This document shows positions 63,750 to 64,000 of a DNA stretch of 64,000 bases, one piece after another; position 1 is the first letter of the stretch, and each line of letters begins with the position of its first letter. A model generated the notes under the pieces. That model was not told the DNA's origin, did no database searches, and saw nothing but the letters and a program-made list of their open reading frames with translations. The position numbers were made by a program, and so were the translations under genes. Source of the stretch: Pedococcus aerophilus (GTDB lineage: Bacteria > Actinomycetota > Actinomycetes > Actinomycetales > Dermatophilaceae); NCBI RefSeq assembly GCF_039532215.1, contig NZ_BAAARN010000003.1, positions 326,485 through 390,484 on the forward strand. Reading direction: 5' to 3'.

Positions 63750-63763
63750 TGAAAGCGCTTACA
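63750..63763. promoter_or_regulatory. LacI-type operator upstream of lacI
   Basis: The sequence TGAAAGCGCTTACA contains the central AAGCGCTT palindrome that is standard for LacI-family operators. It lies 17 bases upstream of the lacI start codon. I found no second copy near the binding-protein gene. Confidence 0.75.
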
Positions 63764-63843
63764 AAGCTGGTTCGACCATGCCAGAGGACCCCGGACCTGC
63801 GCAAGGGCCCGGGCGTGTCGCGCCGGCCGGGGAGAGGGTCGGC

Positions 63844-64000
63844 TCAGTCGGCGAGGAGCGCCTCGGCCAGCTCGTGGTCGACGACGAGACCCTGCACCAG
63901 ACGGCCCTCGAGAGCGGCCCGCACGGCCGACCCCTTCGCTGCGCCGGAGGCCACCGCGATGACCTCCGGTATGGCGTCGAGCGTGTCTGCGTCGATGGTG
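63844..64000 (-). CDS. SorC-type sugar-binding transcriptional regulator (partial, C-terminus only)
   Basis: The right edge cuts this leftward gene, leaving 52 codons before the TGA at 63846-63844. The visible sequence, with IDADTLDAIPEVIAVASGAA then AKGSAVRAALEGRLVQGLVV and DHELAEALL, is the typical end of the sugar-phosphate-binding domain of SorC/DeoR-type regulators. The rest lies outside the window. It may control a sugar locus to the right. Confidence 0.85.
   Translation of the reverse strand, partial: TIDADTLDAIPEVIAVASGAAKGSAVRAALEGRLVQGLVVDHELAEALLAD

Overview
The window is a roughly 70% GC stretch whose codon use, overlapping stop/start codons, frequent GTG starts and gene content indicate an actinobacterium of the Micrococcales, perhaps Intrasporangiaceae-like. 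A bacterial proteasome activator ending in an HbYX-type tail (38294-38893) supports a proteasome-bearing actinomycete. The family placement is inferred, because the window has no rRNA or other taxonomic marker. I see no tRNA, CRISPR array, insertion sequence or phage gene, and no gap above 300 bases without a gene.

Layout. 1-900: the left edge cuts a YkoE-type thiamine or HMP uptake gene behind a clear TPP riboswitch. 901-5312: a small DUF4235 protein, then a tightly overlapping histidine-degradation operon read leftward (M20 amidohydrolase, hutF, hutI, ankyrin protein). 5469-11586: DUF2237, a YbaK deacylase and three exported proteins (two related metallophosphoesterases and a parallel beta-helix protein), with direct repeats resembling a PHO box. 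11801-15071: hutU and hutH, so the hut genes are split by the exported-protein block. 15145-20265: a five-gene operon for an unidentified hydroxy or keto acid, facing a GntR regulator across a palindromic operator. 20273-26706: a CitA/CitB-like two-component system divergent from a complete tripartite tricarboxylate transporter (tctCBA), followed by a universal stress protein and an RraA-like aldolase. 26806-33824: IclR regulator, D,D-carboxypeptidase, PhoX-like protein, MobA, quinone oxidoreductase, small membrane proteins and an MFS exporter.

33844-38250: PadR regulator with two operator-like palindromes, an ABC ATPase and a large FtsX-type permease. 38294-45901: proteasome activator, DUF2306 and DUF6498 membrane proteins, a second MFS exporter, FAD dehydrogenase, HAD phosphatase and a membrane-anchored metallophosphoesterase. 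45937-50850: DUF5701, then a leftward unit encoding a Gly/Asp repeat peptide, a JmjC oxygenase and a sucrase/ferredoxin-like protein, the most unusual association seen here; then DUF1232 and a secreted SGNH esterase. 50920-55540: a xylose/ribose-type ABC importer under a ROK regulator. 55609-63733: a glycan locus with GH3 glycosidase, exported glycoamylase-family protein, sugar ABC importer and LacI repressor. 63844-64000: the C-terminus of a SorC-type regulator.

Overall the region is catabolic. Histidine, organic acids and two kinds of sugar are each served by an enzyme or transporter operon with its own regulator. Several single genes show a -10-like hexamer 6 or 7 bases before the start codon and no Shine-Dalgarno, as expected for leaderless mRNAs.
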